This document shows, in pieces, positions 55,718 to 64,000 of a DNA stretch of 64,000 bases. This DNA is from Candidatus Limnocylindrales bacterium (GTDB lineage Bacteria > Desulfobacterota > Binatia > UBA1149 > CAITLU01): assembly GCA_035626395.1 (NCBI GenBank), contig DASPNR010000013.1:25308-89307 (forward strand), given 5' to 3'. Numbering within the stretch: the first letter of the stretch is position 1; every line of letters starts with the position of its first letter. The translations under genes and the position numbers were made by a program. The notes beneath the pieces were generated by a model that saw only the letters and a program-made list of their open reading frames with translations, was not told the DNA's origin and made no database searches.

Positions 55718-56410
55718 TCAGTTTTCCCCGTTGGCCGGGAAACCCCGGTACAGAAGCCGCAGCGCCTGGTTGTGCGTGCTCATGAACGTCAAGGGCAGTT
55801 CGCGCACGAGCACCTCGTTTCTCCAGAGGATGGTGCCGCTGCCGGCATCGATCAACGCCGCGTGCAGCGTGTAGGCCGCCGTGCCCGTCCGCGTCGTGCG
55901 GCTGTCGGGATCCCAGACCACTCCCGGAATTCGTACCCGCGCGGCGTGAGCGAGAACAGCGCCTGCTCCGCTGCTGTGCGCGGACCGCAACGCGACGCGC
56001 GCTGCCTCACGGACCACGCCGTTGGCAAGGAGGCTCGAATGTTCCCGAAAAGCCATGCATGCAGCATCCGGAACTGAAGCCCGTGTGACGAGGCAGGATC
56101 GGAAGGCGGTTGCGCCCGAGGCGGCAGCCTCCGCGGCGTCCTGCAGGGTCGTTTCGAGATCGCGCTGCATGGAAGCGCGCCGACGCGGCTGCCTCCCGTC
56201 GACCGTCTCGAAGCCGACGGCCGCGGCAAGGACGAGGATCGACTGCTCGGGCAGAAGGCTGCCGCCGACGACGGGCTCGGCACTGACCACGACGGGCACG
56301 CAGCCCGCAGAGATCGCCGTCAGCGCGGCAGCGATCAGCCAGGTTGCGAAGACGCGCGTCGCGGCTCCGTACCCATCACCAGCGCGCACGCCATGGCCAG
56401 CCGTGCGCAT
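55718..56410 (-). CDS. Putative lipoprotein, function unknown
   Basis: 230 residues. The lipobox-like AISAGCVPVV (Cys near 37) follows a hydrophobic segment FATWLIAAALTA, but the first 18 residues are unusual for a signal, so translation may begin further in. The mature region has SILVLAAAVGFETVDG, an all-Ala helical stretch, and YTLHAALIDAGSGTILWRNE, the last typical of small exported lipoproteins. Its start directly follows the EthD stop (TGA then ATG), and its own stop directly precedes the next lipoprotein's ATG. The three genes therefore form a tight cluster of unknown purpose. Confidence 0.6.
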   Translation of the reverse strand: MRTAGHGVRAGDGYGAATRVFATWLIAAALTAISAGCVPVVVSAEPVVGGSLLPEQSILVLAAAVGFETVDGRQPRRRASMQRDLETTLQDAAEAAASGATAFRSCLVTRASVPDAACMAFREHSSLLANGVVREAARVALRSAHSSGAGAVLAHAARVRIPGVVWDPDSRTTRTGTAAYTLHAALIDAGSGTILWRNEVLVRELPLTFMSTHNQALRLLYRGFPANGEN

Positions 56411-56776
56411 TCAGAAGATCTCGTGCTCCCGGGTCAGGAAAACGCGAGAGCGGGCAAGGTCGATGAAGCGCGCTTCGTCCTCGATCAGCGCCCGCGCCGC
56501 CGCCTGCCCCTGCTCGCTGGCCAGCGCCGCGCGAAAGCTGTCCTCGTCCTTCCACCACACCTCGGTGATGCCGTCGTAGGGCGCCTTCAGGCCGCGCGAC
56601 TGACGCAGCATCTCATTGAGATCGGGTGCGACGGTGTGGCTCTGCACGTAGCGGACGGCGGAGAGATCGCCGGCCAGGCTCGCCACCAGCGGGCCATGCT
56701 CATGCAGCCAGTAGCGGTGGAATTCGGCCGATGGCACGGCCTCGCGGCGGCGGATGCAGTAGACGAGCTTGATCAT
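56411..56776 (-). CDS. EthD-domain protein
   Basis: 121 residues of the ferredoxin-like dimeric alpha/beta-barrel fold. It opens IKLVYCIRRREAVPSAEFHRYWLHEHGPLV, the EthD signature with the conserved WLHEHGPL, and ends TEVWWKDEDSFRAALASEQGQ and RSRVFLTREHEI. EthD proteins accompany ether-degrading P450 systems in some bacteria but are widely dispersed; no P450 is nearby. It is the first gene of the EthD-lipoprotein-lipoprotein cluster. A GGAGCGTCC sequence precedes the ATG. Cytoplasmic, no signal peptide. Confidence 0.85.
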   Translation of the reverse strand: MIKLVYCIRRREAVPSAEFHRYWLHEHGPLVASLAGDLSAVRYVQSHTVAPDLNEMLRQSRGLKAPYDGITEVWWKDEDSFRAALASEQGQAAARALIEDEARFIDLARSRVFLTREHEIF

Positions 56777-56984
56777 GGACGCTCCTTATCATGCCGAGCG
56801 AGCTTCACCGAAGAGAGCCTTGCGACGTACCGTCCGCGCGCCTCGCGATACGGTGCGCAAGCATGAAGAGAAGGATGTCAGGCTTCGCCTGACGATCGCC
56901 ATCGGTCCGGCGGCACCAATGGTCGCGGCCGCTGCAGCGCTGCGCCGCCGCCGCTACCGGGTGCAGGTGAAGACCAGGGATTCT

Positions 56985-59630
56985 TCAGGCCTTGCGCGCC
57001 AATCGCCGCCGGTCATCCCATTCCAGCACGGCCGGCAGCACGACCACGTAGCAGACCAGCGTCCAGAACACGCCGAGCGCCAGCAGCTGGCCGATCGAAG
57101 CGGAGCCGCGGTGGGAGCTGAAGCCGAGGCTGCCGAAGGTCAGGATCGTGGTCAGCGCGGAGAAGAACACCGCACGTGCCGTGCTGCTGGCCAGCACGTC
57201 GATCTCGTCGGGCCGCGTGCGGTGCCGGTGCACGAGATGGATGCCGTTGTCCACACCCATGCCCACGAGCATCGGCAGCACGATCACGTTTCCGAAGTTG
57301 AACGGATGGCCTAGCACGACCAGGCTCGCGCACGTCAGCAGCATCGCCAGCGCCAGCGGAAAGAAGGCCAGGATCGTGTCCCACACGCTGCGCCACAGCA
57401 CGACGAGGAATGCGATCATCAAAACGATCCCGATGCTGAGGGCGAGCACCATCGCGTGCCACGTCGCGCGGCCCCATTCGACCTGCCAGACGGCGCTGCC
57501 GGTGGCCTGCGGTGCGACCTCACGGACCCGGTCGACGAAGCGCTCGAGCGCCGCGCTGTCGGAGAGATCGTCGCGCGCGAAGACCTGAATGCGCGCCTGA
57601 CCGCTGGGCGCGACCAGCTCCGATGCCAGATTGGCCGGCAGGTCCTCGACGACCACGCGCTGCGGCTTGAGCAGCAGGCGAAGGTCGCGGAGCTGCTCGG
57701 GGAGCGATCCCACAAGGTTGGCGTGCAGCCCCGCCAGAGCCGCGGCCGGCGAGGCCTCGGCCTCCAGCGTCGTCAAGAATCGCGTCAGCGTCTGGTGCAG
57801 CCGCTGCGCGGCGCCAGCCAGCGCCGCGTCCTTCGCCTCCCTGGAGGTGCGCTCCGCCTCTTCGGCGAGCTTCTGCAGAGCCTGGCGCTGCTCCTCCACG
57901 CTGCGGCTCTGCGGCGCAGTGCCTTCGGGCAGCAGGAAGAACTCGGCCGTCTGCAGCGTCTCGAGCTTCTCCTCCTGCTGCGCAGGAACATAGTCGTCGA
58001 TGGTCCGGACCGCGGCCACCTCCTCGAGCTGCGCGATCCGTGAAGCCAGCACGCGCGCCTCCGCCAGCGACGGTGTGACGACGTCGATGATCCAGGGCGT
58101 GCTGCCGGGCCGCGCCAGCAGGTCCTCGAACGTCTGCACCGACTCGGTGGCAGGGTCGCGCAGGTCCAGGAGGTTGTAGTTGAAGCGGATGAACGGGAGC
58201 GTGAGCAGCGAGGCGAGCGCGGCGGCGACGGCGGCGATGCGGATGGGACCGGCGTAGCGCAGCGGCAGGTGCGCGAGGTTCGTCAGACTCACAGCCGTCT
58301 TGCGGGGAGGGCGCGGGGAGGGCTCCCCGCCAAGCGACAGCACGGCCGGCACCATCGTGAACGCGCTGGCGAAGCTGAAGAACATGCCGCATCCGGCAAT
58401 CACACCGAGCTGGGCAACTCCGGTGAAGTCGGTGAGAAGGAAGATGAAGAAGCCGATGGCGGTCGTGCATGCGCTCGAGAACAGCGAGGGCGCCATGCTT
58501 TCGGCGGTCTCGCGCAGGGCGCGGCTGCGCCCGACGCCCGAGGCGATCAGCTCGCGGTAGCGCATGCAGACGTGAATCTGCAGCTCGCCGCCGAGGCCGA
58601 TGATGAGGACGTTGGCGACCGCCGAGATCTGGTTGAGGTGGCCGATTGCCAGCGCCGCGAAGCCGTTGCTCCACGCCAGGCCCACCACCAGCCCCGAAAC
58701 GAGAGCCAGCGTGATGCGGAAGGAGCGGAACGCGAAAGCGACCGTGATCGAGAACAGCAGGAACGAGGTGACGCCGACCACGACGTTCTGCGTCGCGATC
58801 GCGATCAGCTCCTCGTAGTTGAGCACCGGCTCGCCGGTGATGCGCACTCGGTAGCCGCGTTCCGGCGTCAGCCCCAGCTCCACCGCGGTCGTGCGAATGG
58901 CATCGACGTGCGGCCCGGCGTTGAGCAGGGTTCCGAAGTCGAGCTTGCCGCGCAGGGCGACCACGCGCTGGCGCGCTTCGGCAGGCAGCGTGCTGCCGAG
59001 CAGCGCGGTGCCCCACGGATCCGGCGCCGGTCGCCGGTCGATCGTCGCCTGCACCGCGGTGGCGACACGGTCGAGCGCCACCGGGAGCTCGAGACCGACC
59101 GGCGTTCCCTTGCGCTGCGCCGCCAGCGCGTCGCGCAGCAGATCGGCGACGCCGGCGATGCTCGGGTCGCGCTCGAGCGTGGCCACGAACGGCTGCACCT
59201 GGCTCAGGCGCGTGGTCAGGTCGTCGATCTGGTCGAGGCTCAGGTACAAGAGCGCGTTGCGCGCGTAGAACGGCCCGCCGCCCGGGACATCCACCTGCGT
59301 GAACAGGTCCTTGCGCTGCGCCAGTCGCTCGGCCAGCGCCTCGGCGGCGTGCCCGGCGGCGACGGGACTGTCGGCGTCGATCACGACCAGAAAGCCGTCG
59401 CCAAGCGTATGGAAGGTGTTGATCAGTTCGCGCTGGCGGACCTGGAAGGGAAGGTCCTCGGAAATCAGGCTTCGCGGGTCGGCGTCCACGCCGAGCGTCA
59501 GCGCCGCATAGGCCGCCGCGGCCCCCGTCGCGGCCAGGATCAGCGCGAGCGCCCGCTTCGGGCTGCGCTCGATGCGTGCGACCCAGCCGGCGGCTGCGGC
59601 CGCAATGCGATCCTCGAGGTTGCCGGTCAT
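56985..59630 (-). CDS. hpnN: RND-superfamily exporter, HpnN-like (hopanoid transporter)
   Basis: 881 residues. It has the MMPL/HpnN plan: first helix ALALILAATGAAAAYAALTLG, a large periplasmic loop with IDADSPVAAGHAAEALAERL, five-helix block (VGVTSFLLFSITVAFAFRSF, VANVLIIGLGGELQIHVCMR with the functional Gly pattern, SLFSSACTTAIGFFIFLLTDF), a second loop with a Glu/Ala-rich coiled coil, and the closing helices with VIVLPMLVGMGVDNGIHLVH. HpnN moves hopanoids to the outer membrane. The start ATG 59630 precedes the first helix; an extended Arg-rich frame upstream is discarded. No other hopanoid gene is beside it, so the family name is by similarity. Confidence 0.82.
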   Translation of the reverse strand: MTGNLEDRIAAAAAGWVARIERSPKRALALILAATGAAAAYAALTLGVDADPRSLISEDLPFQVRQRELINTFHTLGDGFLVVIDADSPVAAGHAAEALAERLAQRKDLFTQVDVPGGGPFYARNALLYLSLDQIDDLTTRLSQVQPFVATLERDPSIAGVADLLRDALAAQRKGTPVGLELPVALDRVATAVQATIDRRPAPDPWGTALLGSTLPAEARQRVVALRGKLDFGTLLNAGPHVDAIRTTAVELGLTPERGYRVRITGEPVLNYEELIAIATQNVVVGVTSFLLFSITVAFAFRSFRITLALVSGLVVGLAWSNGFAALAIGHLNQISAVANVLIIGLGGELQIHVCMRYRELIASGVGRSRALRETAESMAPSLFSSACTTAIGFFIFLLTDFTGVAQLGVIAGCGMFFSFASAFTMVPAVLSLGGEPSPRPPRKTAVSLTNLAHLPLRYAGPIRIAAVAAALASLLTLPFIRFNYNLLDLRDPATESVQTFEDLLARPGSTPWIIDVVTPSLAEARVLASRIAQLEEVAAVRTIDDYVPAQQEEKLETLQTAEFFLLPEGTAPQSRSVEEQRQALQKLAEEAERTSREAKDAALAGAAQRLHQTLTRFLTTLEAEASPAAALAGLHANLVGSLPEQLRDLRLLLKPQRVVVEDLPANLASELVAPSGQARIQVFARDDLSDSAALERFVDRVREVAPQATGSAVWQVEWGRATWHAMVLALSIGIVLMIAFLVVLWRSVWDTILAFFPLALAMLLTCASLVVLGHPFNFGNVIVLPMLVGMGVDNGIHLVHRHRTRPDEIDVLASSTARAVFFSALTTILTFGSLGFSSHRGSASIGQLLALGVFWTLVCYVVVLPAVLEWDDRRRLARKA

Positions 59631-59896
59631 GTCGTGCGCGGGTCTTGCGTGCGAAGGCGTCGCAGAGCGCAGCCGCGCGAGCGCAGCGTTCTGCGGGTCA
59701 CGGCGGCGCCGCCGCGGGCGTCCTTTAGCAATGCGTGGCTGCCGAGGCGAAGAAGGGTGACCCGCGGGCACCCTGCCGGCGTTGACGCGGCCCGTGCCGC
59801 GGCAGTATGAAGGCCGGGGGCCGGAGCGGCCGGCCCCGAGAGCTTCGCGAAGCCGGACGCGAGCCCGGAAGAGACAGGGAAAACCAGGAGGATGCC

Positions 59897-60457
59897 ATGA
59901 CGAAGTCGCTGCGCGTTGCGTTTCTTGCCCTCGTCCTGATCGCCGCACGATCGGAGCAGGCTGCCGGCTTCGGCGCCGGCGGCGGCGTGCGCTCCGACGT
60001 CAAGGGCGACGCCGAGATTCGGAAGCTCTACGAGACGTTCGTCGCCGACTGGAACAAGCACAACGTCAACGGGATGGCCGACCTGTGGGCGGTCGATGGC
60101 GATCACGTCGAGCCCGACGGCAACGTCGCCAAGGGACGCGAGGAAGTCCGCACGCTGTTCACCAAGCAGCATGGCACCGTGTTCTCCGAGACCACGCTCG
60201 ATCTGAAGATCGCGGGCGTGTGGTTCATCTCCAACGACGTCGCGCTGGTGGATGGCACCTACAGCGTCAAAGGCATCATCGCTCCTACGGGGCAGAAGGT
60301 TCCCGAGCGGCGTGGTCTGCTGACTTCGGTATTGATGCGCGAGGGCGGCAAGTGGTGGATCGCCGCCAGCCGGTTGATGATCCCGACCACGCTTCCGTAC
60401 AAGAAGGACGAAGCCGCGGCCGAGCAGGCCGAGGAGCCTGCGACCAGAAAGCAGTAG
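59897..60457 (+). CDS. Exported SgcJ/EcaC-type NTF2-like protein
   Basis: 186 residues with a signal peptide (MTKSLRVAFLALVLIAARSE, cleavage near EQAAG). The mature NTF2 fold starts DAEIRKLYETFVADWNKHNVNGMADLWA, then GREEVRTLFTKQHGTVFSET, and ends KWWIAASRLMIPTTLP, the pattern of the SgcJ/EcaC oxidoreductase-like family of small periplasmic proteins. Activity is unknown. The tail is Ala/Glu-rich. The ATG has ACCAGGAGGATGCC in front, an excellent site. It is divergent from the HpnN-like gene across a 266-bp region in which no clear regulatory signal was recognised. Confidence 0.82.
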   Translation: MTKSLRVAFLALVLIAARSEQAAGFGAGGGVRSDVKGDAEIRKLYETFVADWNKHNVNGMADLWAVDGDHVEPDGNVAKGREEVRTLFTKQHGTVFSETTLDLKIAGVWFISNDVALVDGTYSVKGIIAPTGQKVPERRGLLTSVLMREGGKWWIAASRLMIPTTLPYKKDEAAAEQAEEPATRKQ

Positions 60458-60571
60458 CCCGTTCCCACCTGGGAGTTTTTGTCCGCCATGCTATGGCCGC
60501 GTGCGCGCGCGCCCCGTTAGACTCGTTCCTGGCCGGCGCCGCCTTGGATGCGTCCGGCAAAGGGACGACAG

Positions 60572-61399
60572 GTGAGCGCATCCGGGAACATTCGCTGCTT
60601 CGTTGTGTCTGCGTGCATCGGCGCCGGCCTTTTCGCGCCCGGCGCCGCCGCGGCCGCCTTCGGTGACTGCTCGCAACCCGTCACCAGCGGGAGTCAGCCG
60701 ACCGCCTCCGATTGCCTCTACATACTGCGCACCGGCGTGGGCCTGGCCGACTGCGAGCTGTGCGTCTGCGATACCAACGGGTCCTTCTCCATCAGCGCCA
60801 CCGATGCGCTGGTGTGCCTGAAGGTCGCGGTGGATCAGCCGGTGCCGCTCCAGTGCCCGAGCTGCGTCGTCAGCACCAGCACCACCACCACGAGCACCTC
60901 CTCGAGCTCGTCTTCGACGACCACCATCCCGTTCTGCGGCGACGGCTTCCTGGATTTCGGCGAAGACTGCGACGACGGCGACAATTTCAACGGCGACGGG
61001 TGCAGCGCCGACTGCCTGCTCGAAGGCGGCACGTGCGAGGCCGACGTGGAGCTGCTGTGCGACGATACCGACACCTGGGACACGCTCGAGGAAGGCTCGA
61101 CCGATCGCGTCGAGTTCTACGGCTGCGATGACTGGTTCGAGAGCGGACGGGAGTACACGTACGTCTTCCTGCCCGACTTCGCGGAGAACGTGCTCGTCGA
61201 AGTCTTCTCCGAAGCCGGCGTCGATCATGACGTGTTCGTGCTTCTCGACGACGGGCTGGGTTGTCAGCCGGGCAACTGCATCGCGTACGGAGACGACGAG
61301 GCGCAGTTCGTCGCGGCGGCGGGGGAGATCTACTACATCGTCGTTGACGGCTTCGAGGGCGACGCTGGCGCCTTTACCATCGACCTGAGTTGCCTGTAG
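60572..61399 (+). CDS. Secreted DUF4215 protein with dockerin-like N-terminal module
   Basis: 275 residues. A signal peptide is followed at about residue 33 by a double dockerin-like module (SDCLYILRTGVGLADCELCV, then CDTNGSFSISATDALVCLKV), a Ser/Thr linker, and a DUF4215 module (CGDGFLDFGEDCDDGDNFNG). The C-terminal beta region contains REYTYVFLPDFAENVLVEVF and ends IDLSCL, with a likely pre-peptidase C-terminal-like fold. Unlike its relatives here, the module comes first. The start at GTG 60572 has AGGGACGACAG before it; an ATG at 60548 is the alternative. Its last codons begin the first copy of an 86-bp direct repeat. Confidence 0.75.
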   Translation: MSASGNIRCFVVSACIGAGLFAPGAAAAAFGDCSQPVTSGSQPTASDCLYILRTGVGLADCELCVCDTNGSFSISATDALVCLKVAVDQPVPLQCPSCVVSTSTTTTSTSSSSSSTTTIPFCGDGFLDFGEDCDDGDNFNGDGCSADCLLEGGTCEADVELLCDDTDTWDTLEEGSTDRVEFYGCDDWFESGREYTYVFLPDFAENVLVEVFSEAGVDHDVFVLLDDGLGCQPGNCIAYGDDEAQFVAAAGEIYYIVVDGFEGDAGAFTIDLSCL

Positions 61400-61476
61400 G
61401 GGCGGCGGAGGGCGCGGAGCGGGGCATCCGCTGCGTTGCGCTCCTCGTCCGCCGCTCCGGCGGGCCACCAGCCCGC
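61390..61476. repeat. Direct repeat, copy 1
   Basis: Begins TTGCCTGTAGG, including the last codons and stop of the DUF4215 gene, and runs to GCCCGC. Nearly identical to copy 2 (one inserted G). The repeat is GC-rich, with CGGCGGAGGGCGCGGAGC and TCCGGCGGGCCACCAGC segments. Confidence 0.75.
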
Positions 61477-61545
61477 CTCCGCGTCGTCCTCGTCGCGCGC
61501 CTTGCGGCTGCCCCACTGCGCGCCCTCCGCGCTCGATGACAACGG

Positions 61546-61631
61546 TTGCCTGTAGGGCGGCGGAGGGCGCGGAGCGGGGCATCCGCTGCGTTGCGCTCCT
61601 CGTCCGCCGCTCCGGCGGGCCACCAGCCCGC
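61546..61631. repeat. Direct repeat, copy 2
   Basis: Matches copy 1 over about 86 bases at a distance of about 156 bases between starts. The spacer between copies contains further GC-rich sequence ending CGCTCGATGACAACGG. The repeat even includes the TTGCCTGTAG that ends the gene in copy 1, so a tandem duplication of the gene's 3' end plus flank is the simplest origin. Confidence 0.75.
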
Positions 61632-61662
61632 GTTCGCGCTCGATCGACAGGTCTGCAGTAGG

Positions 61663-61702
61663 AGAAGGCACCTCCGCCGTTGCGTGGGAGGAGGTGCCTT
61701 CT
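61663..61702. terminator. Hairpin terminator between convergent genes
   Basis: AGAAGGCACCTCC (61663-61675) pairs exactly with GGAGGTGCCTTCT (61690-61702), 13 bp, and a T-rich GCGTTGTTGTTA follows on the plus strand. It lies 10 bases beyond the stop of the minus-strand choice-of-anchor gene and 263 bases beyond the plus-strand DUF4215 gene, so it can end both, most likely the plus-strand transcript. Confidence 0.65.
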
Positions 61703-61711
61703 GCGTTGTTG

Positions 61712-64000
61712 TTACGGTCCGACTTGCAGCGGGACGTGGGTCAGGTTGCCGCTGTCTCGCAGCTGGACGATCTGCTTGCCGCCCAGCAGGGCGCCGGTCC
61801 AGGTGGTGCGCTCTTCCATGAGCAGCTTGCCCTCGGGGCAGATCACCGTACCGGAGCCGGTTACCTCTTCGCCGAACTTACACTTGTTCTTGCCGTAGAC
61901 GATCACCTTGCTGGCCTGCTGTCCGTTGGCCAGCAGCAGTCCGCCGCGGAAGTGCAGGTCGAACTTCTTGGCCACGCGCACGACGTAGACCGTGTCGGCG
62001 TTGCCGCCGCCGTCCAGGATCAGATCGGCCTCGTTGCCGCTGGTGAAGCGCTCGATGTCGATCACGTTCAGGCCGCCCGCCACCACGCCCGGCGTCGTGC
62101 CCGGCGCCAGCGTCAGCGAGGAGCCGCCGCTGATGTGGACATTGCCGAGGTCGGTCGTCGAGGGCAGCGCATCGAGGAGCGCGGCCGCCGTGTCGATGTC
62201 TGCCTGCGCATCATTGCAGGCCGCGACCTGCGCGTGCGAGCCGGTGGTGTCATAGACGCCGGCGCCTTTGGCCACGGTGGCGCCGCCGGCGATCTCGTCG
62301 ACCGCCACGTCGGGCAGGATGGAGCCCGAGGGCTTGCCCTTCACCGCGCCGCCGGCGGTGACGACATCGCCGCTGATGGCGGCGGCCGGTCCGATGCGGA
62401 CGGCATTGCCGGTCGCGAACATGCCGACCACGTCGCCGGTGGTCGTCGAGGTCTCGCCGATGATCGTTTCCTCGCCGCAGATGTCGCCGGCGACTTCCGT
62501 CTGGCCGCGCGTGCGTGCGCGCACTCGCCGCGTCGGATCGCCACCCACCATCACCCAGCGGCACGCCGCTGGAATGATGACGGCATCGCCACCGCAGGTG
62601 CCGCCGTTGCCGCAGCTGTCGCCGACGGTGCAGAGGTCGCCGTCATCGCAGGACGCGCCGACGCTGGGTGCGCACACGGACGGGCCGGTGCACTGCGGGA
62701 ACTCGGGAGCGGACGTGGCCCCGATGGTCGTCGTCGTCACGCTCTGCACGCCGCACGTGTAGCACTGCTCCACGTCGCAGCCGGCATCACAGCCGTCGCC
62801 GGTGGCGGTGTTGCCGTCGTCGCATTCCTCGCCCTGCTCGACGCAGCCGTTGGAGCACGTCGACGGCGGCACCTCGATCTGGCAGTGGTCGTCGCAGCCG
62901 TCGCCCGAGCTGGTGTTGCCGTCGTCGCAAGTCTCGCCCTTGTCGATCTCCTCGTTGCCGCACAGCTGCGGCGCCTCGACGGCGCAGAAGGGATCGCAGC
63001 CATCGCCCGGCTCGATGCCGCCGTCGTCGCAGCCTTCGCCCGGATCGGTGCGACCGTTGCCGCAGATCCAGCAGTCCGGGTCGTTGGCGTCGACGAGATC
63101 GTCGCCGTCGTCGTCGCGCTGGTTCGTGCAGTTCTCGACCGAGGTGAAGCTGCCCGTCTGCAGGAAGATCCAGCTGTCGAGCGAACGGTCGCCGGTGTCG
63201 GCGATCGCGATCTTGAAGTGGTTGGTCACCTGCGGGTTCACCACCGCCGTGAGCACCAGCTCCACCGTCAGGCCGTCGGGCTCGATGTCGAGCGTGGCGG
63301 CGGGATCGTTGGGATCATTGTTGCGGAAGAACGCAGGATTGGACGCGTTGCTGCCAAAGGGGTTGCCGCCGTTGACGTTGTTGATCGAAACGACAGTCAC
63401 CCCGTCGGGCAGCAGTGCCTTGTTGACGCCGTTGACGAAGAAGCCGAACACGTCGTTGTACGACGAGTTGACGTACTCATTGTACTCCTCGGAGCTGAAC
63501 ACGTACCGCACCTGGATCGTGTCGGTGTCGGGCACGAAGTCGAACTCCAGCACCGTGGCATCGTTGGTCGGGGCGCCGCCGATCAGGCCCGACAGGTCGG
63601 CGTCCCCGGGCTCGTTCAGGTGCACCGTGTAGCCGTCCTCATCGTTGGGGCCGGCTGCCGATTTGGCGCATCCGGAGCTGAGGATGACGCCGGTGGGAAT
63701 GCCGGTGGCGGCGGCGGAGTCGGCGAAGCGTCCCGCGGCAATCGGTGCGCCGGTCAGCGTGACGTTCGAGACGGTGACGCCCGCGCCAACCAGCGCGGCA
63801 GCAAGGTCGTTGGGGGTCAGGCCATCGGTCAGATCGGTGACGACGAGGTTGGCGCCCTCGGGCACCTCGCACTCCGGCGTGAAGAAGGTCGTCGATGTGG
63901 TGCTCGTCGTCGTCGTGATGATGAACGTCGTCGACGTCGTCGGCGGCAGCGTAGTCGGCGTCGGAATCGTGGACGTCGTCGTCGGCGGCAGCGTTGTCGT
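61712..64000 (-). CDS. Choice-of-anchor L protein with DUF4215 modules, 5' end outside window
   Basis: 763 residues are present and the frame is open to the window edge, so the N terminus is missing. The visible N part is a Thr/Ser/Pro-rich linker (TLPPTTTSTIPTPTTLPPTT). Then comes a choice-of-anchor L domain (LVVTDLTDGLTPNDLAAALV, SSGCAKSAAGPNDEDGYTV, FVFSSEEYNEYVN-type strand), and four Cys-rich DUF4215-type modules (CGNGRTDPGEGCDDGG, CGNEEIDKGETCDDGNTSSG, and others). The C part has beta-helix or ice-binding-like repeats (GDVVTAGGAVKGKPSGSI, SGGSSLTLAPGTTPGVVAGG). It is likely a large cell-surface or secreted protein. The role is unknown. The terminator hairpin lies just past its stop. Confidence 0.78.
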   Translation of the reverse strand, partial: TTTLPPTTTSTIPTPTTLPPTTSTTFIITTTTSTTSTTFFTPECEVPEGANLVVTDLTDGLTPNDLAAALVGAGVTVSNVTLTGAPIAAGRFADSAAATGIPTGVILSSGCAKSAAGPNDEDGYTVHLNEPGDADLSGLIGGAPTNDATVLEFDFVPDTDTIQVRYVFSSEEYNEYVNSSYNDVFGFFVNGVNKALLPDGVTVVSINNVNGGNPFGSNASNPAFFRNNDPNDPAATLDIEPDGLTVELVLTAVVNPQVTNHFKIAIADTGDRSLDSWIFLQTGSFTSVENCTNQRDDDGDDLVDANDPDCWICGNGRTDPGEGCDDGGIEPGDGCDPFCAVEAPQLCGNEEIDKGETCDDGNTSSGDGCDDHCQIEVPPSTCSNGCVEQGEECDDGNTATGDGCDAGCDVEQCYTCGVQSVTTTTIGATSAPEFPQCTGPSVCAPSVGASCDDGDLCTVGDSCGNGGTCGGDAVIIPAACRWVMVGGDPTRRVRARTRGQTEVAGDICGEETIIGETSTTTGDVVGMFATGNAVRIGPAAAISGDVVTAGGAVKGKPSGSILPDVAVDEIAGGATVAKGAGVYDTTGSHAQVAACNDAQADIDTAAALLDALPSTTDLGNVHISGGSSLTLAPGTTPGVVAGGLNVIDIERFTSGNEADLILDGGGNADTVYVVRVAKKFDLHFRGGLLLANGQQASKVIVYGKNKCKFGEEVTGSGTVICPEGKLLMEERTTWTGALLGGKQIVQLRDSGNLTHVPLQVGP

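Overview
The window is high-GC, densely coded bacterial chromosome with no rRNA, tRNA, phage, insertion-sequence or CRISPR signal that I could recognise. Several traits suggest a deltaproteobacterium-like lineage such as Binatota or Myxococcota: secreted proteins with DUF4215 Cys-rich modules, Thr/Pro linkers and dockerin-like Cys-bounded modules, a choice-of-anchor L protein, a hopanoid-type RND exporter (HpnN-like), an EfpL-like elongation factor P and sigma-54 regulation. The lineage is an inference; no phylogenetic marker was compared.

Left part (1-9.6 kb): a guanidine (historically 'urea carboxylase') assimilation locus. The minus-strand operon runs TorF-like outer-membrane channel, periplasmic binding protein, two DUF1989 proteins (carboxyguanidine deiminase subunits), biotin-dependent carboxylase, and the start of allophanate hydrolase, which leaves the window. 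The ABC permease and ATPase are divergent. The 317-bp divergent region has a -24/-12 (sigma-54) promoter match for each direction and no recognisable ykkC guanidine riboswitch, so control by nitrogen status is the simplest reading.

9.6-27.9 kb: mostly housekeeping and envelope genes. These are a glycosyltransferase-like membrane protein, an EfpL-like EF-P, a BaiN-type flavoprotein, an RND efflux pair, a hybrid histidine kinase coupled to a MetOD1-domain protein, BipA/TypA, a chimeric copper-monooxygenase-like secreted protein, an exonuclease III homolog, a VOC protein and a MarC-family protein.

28-45 kb: secreted and regulatory genes. There are DUF1566/dockerin-like, DUF4215 and CAP-domain proteins; a NYN-LOTUS RNA-binding/nuclease-like protein 6 bp before a PAS sigma-54 activator; beta-barrel and PQQ-propeller proteins; a histidine kinase; a YENQPTQ-repeat protein; a SLOG-like protein; MgtE; and an AlkB-like dioxygenase overlapping an ABC-F ATPase.

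45-64 kb: a 0.8-kb gene-poor stretch holds a strongly structured RNA candidate with a perfect Shine-Dalgarno, a 15-codon leader ORF, mutually exclusive pairings and a terminator. Then come a DUF2868 protein and MutS2, a TPR protein, a reprolysin-like metalloprotease with FN3 domains, a MAPEG protein, a three-gene EthD/lipoprotein cluster, an HpnN-like RND protein, an NTF2-like protein, a dockerin/DUF4215 protein followed by an 86-bp direct repeat, and a 5'-truncated choice-of-anchor L protein. REP-like palindromes mark several gene ends. Domain and function calls come from reading motifs by eye; no database search was run.
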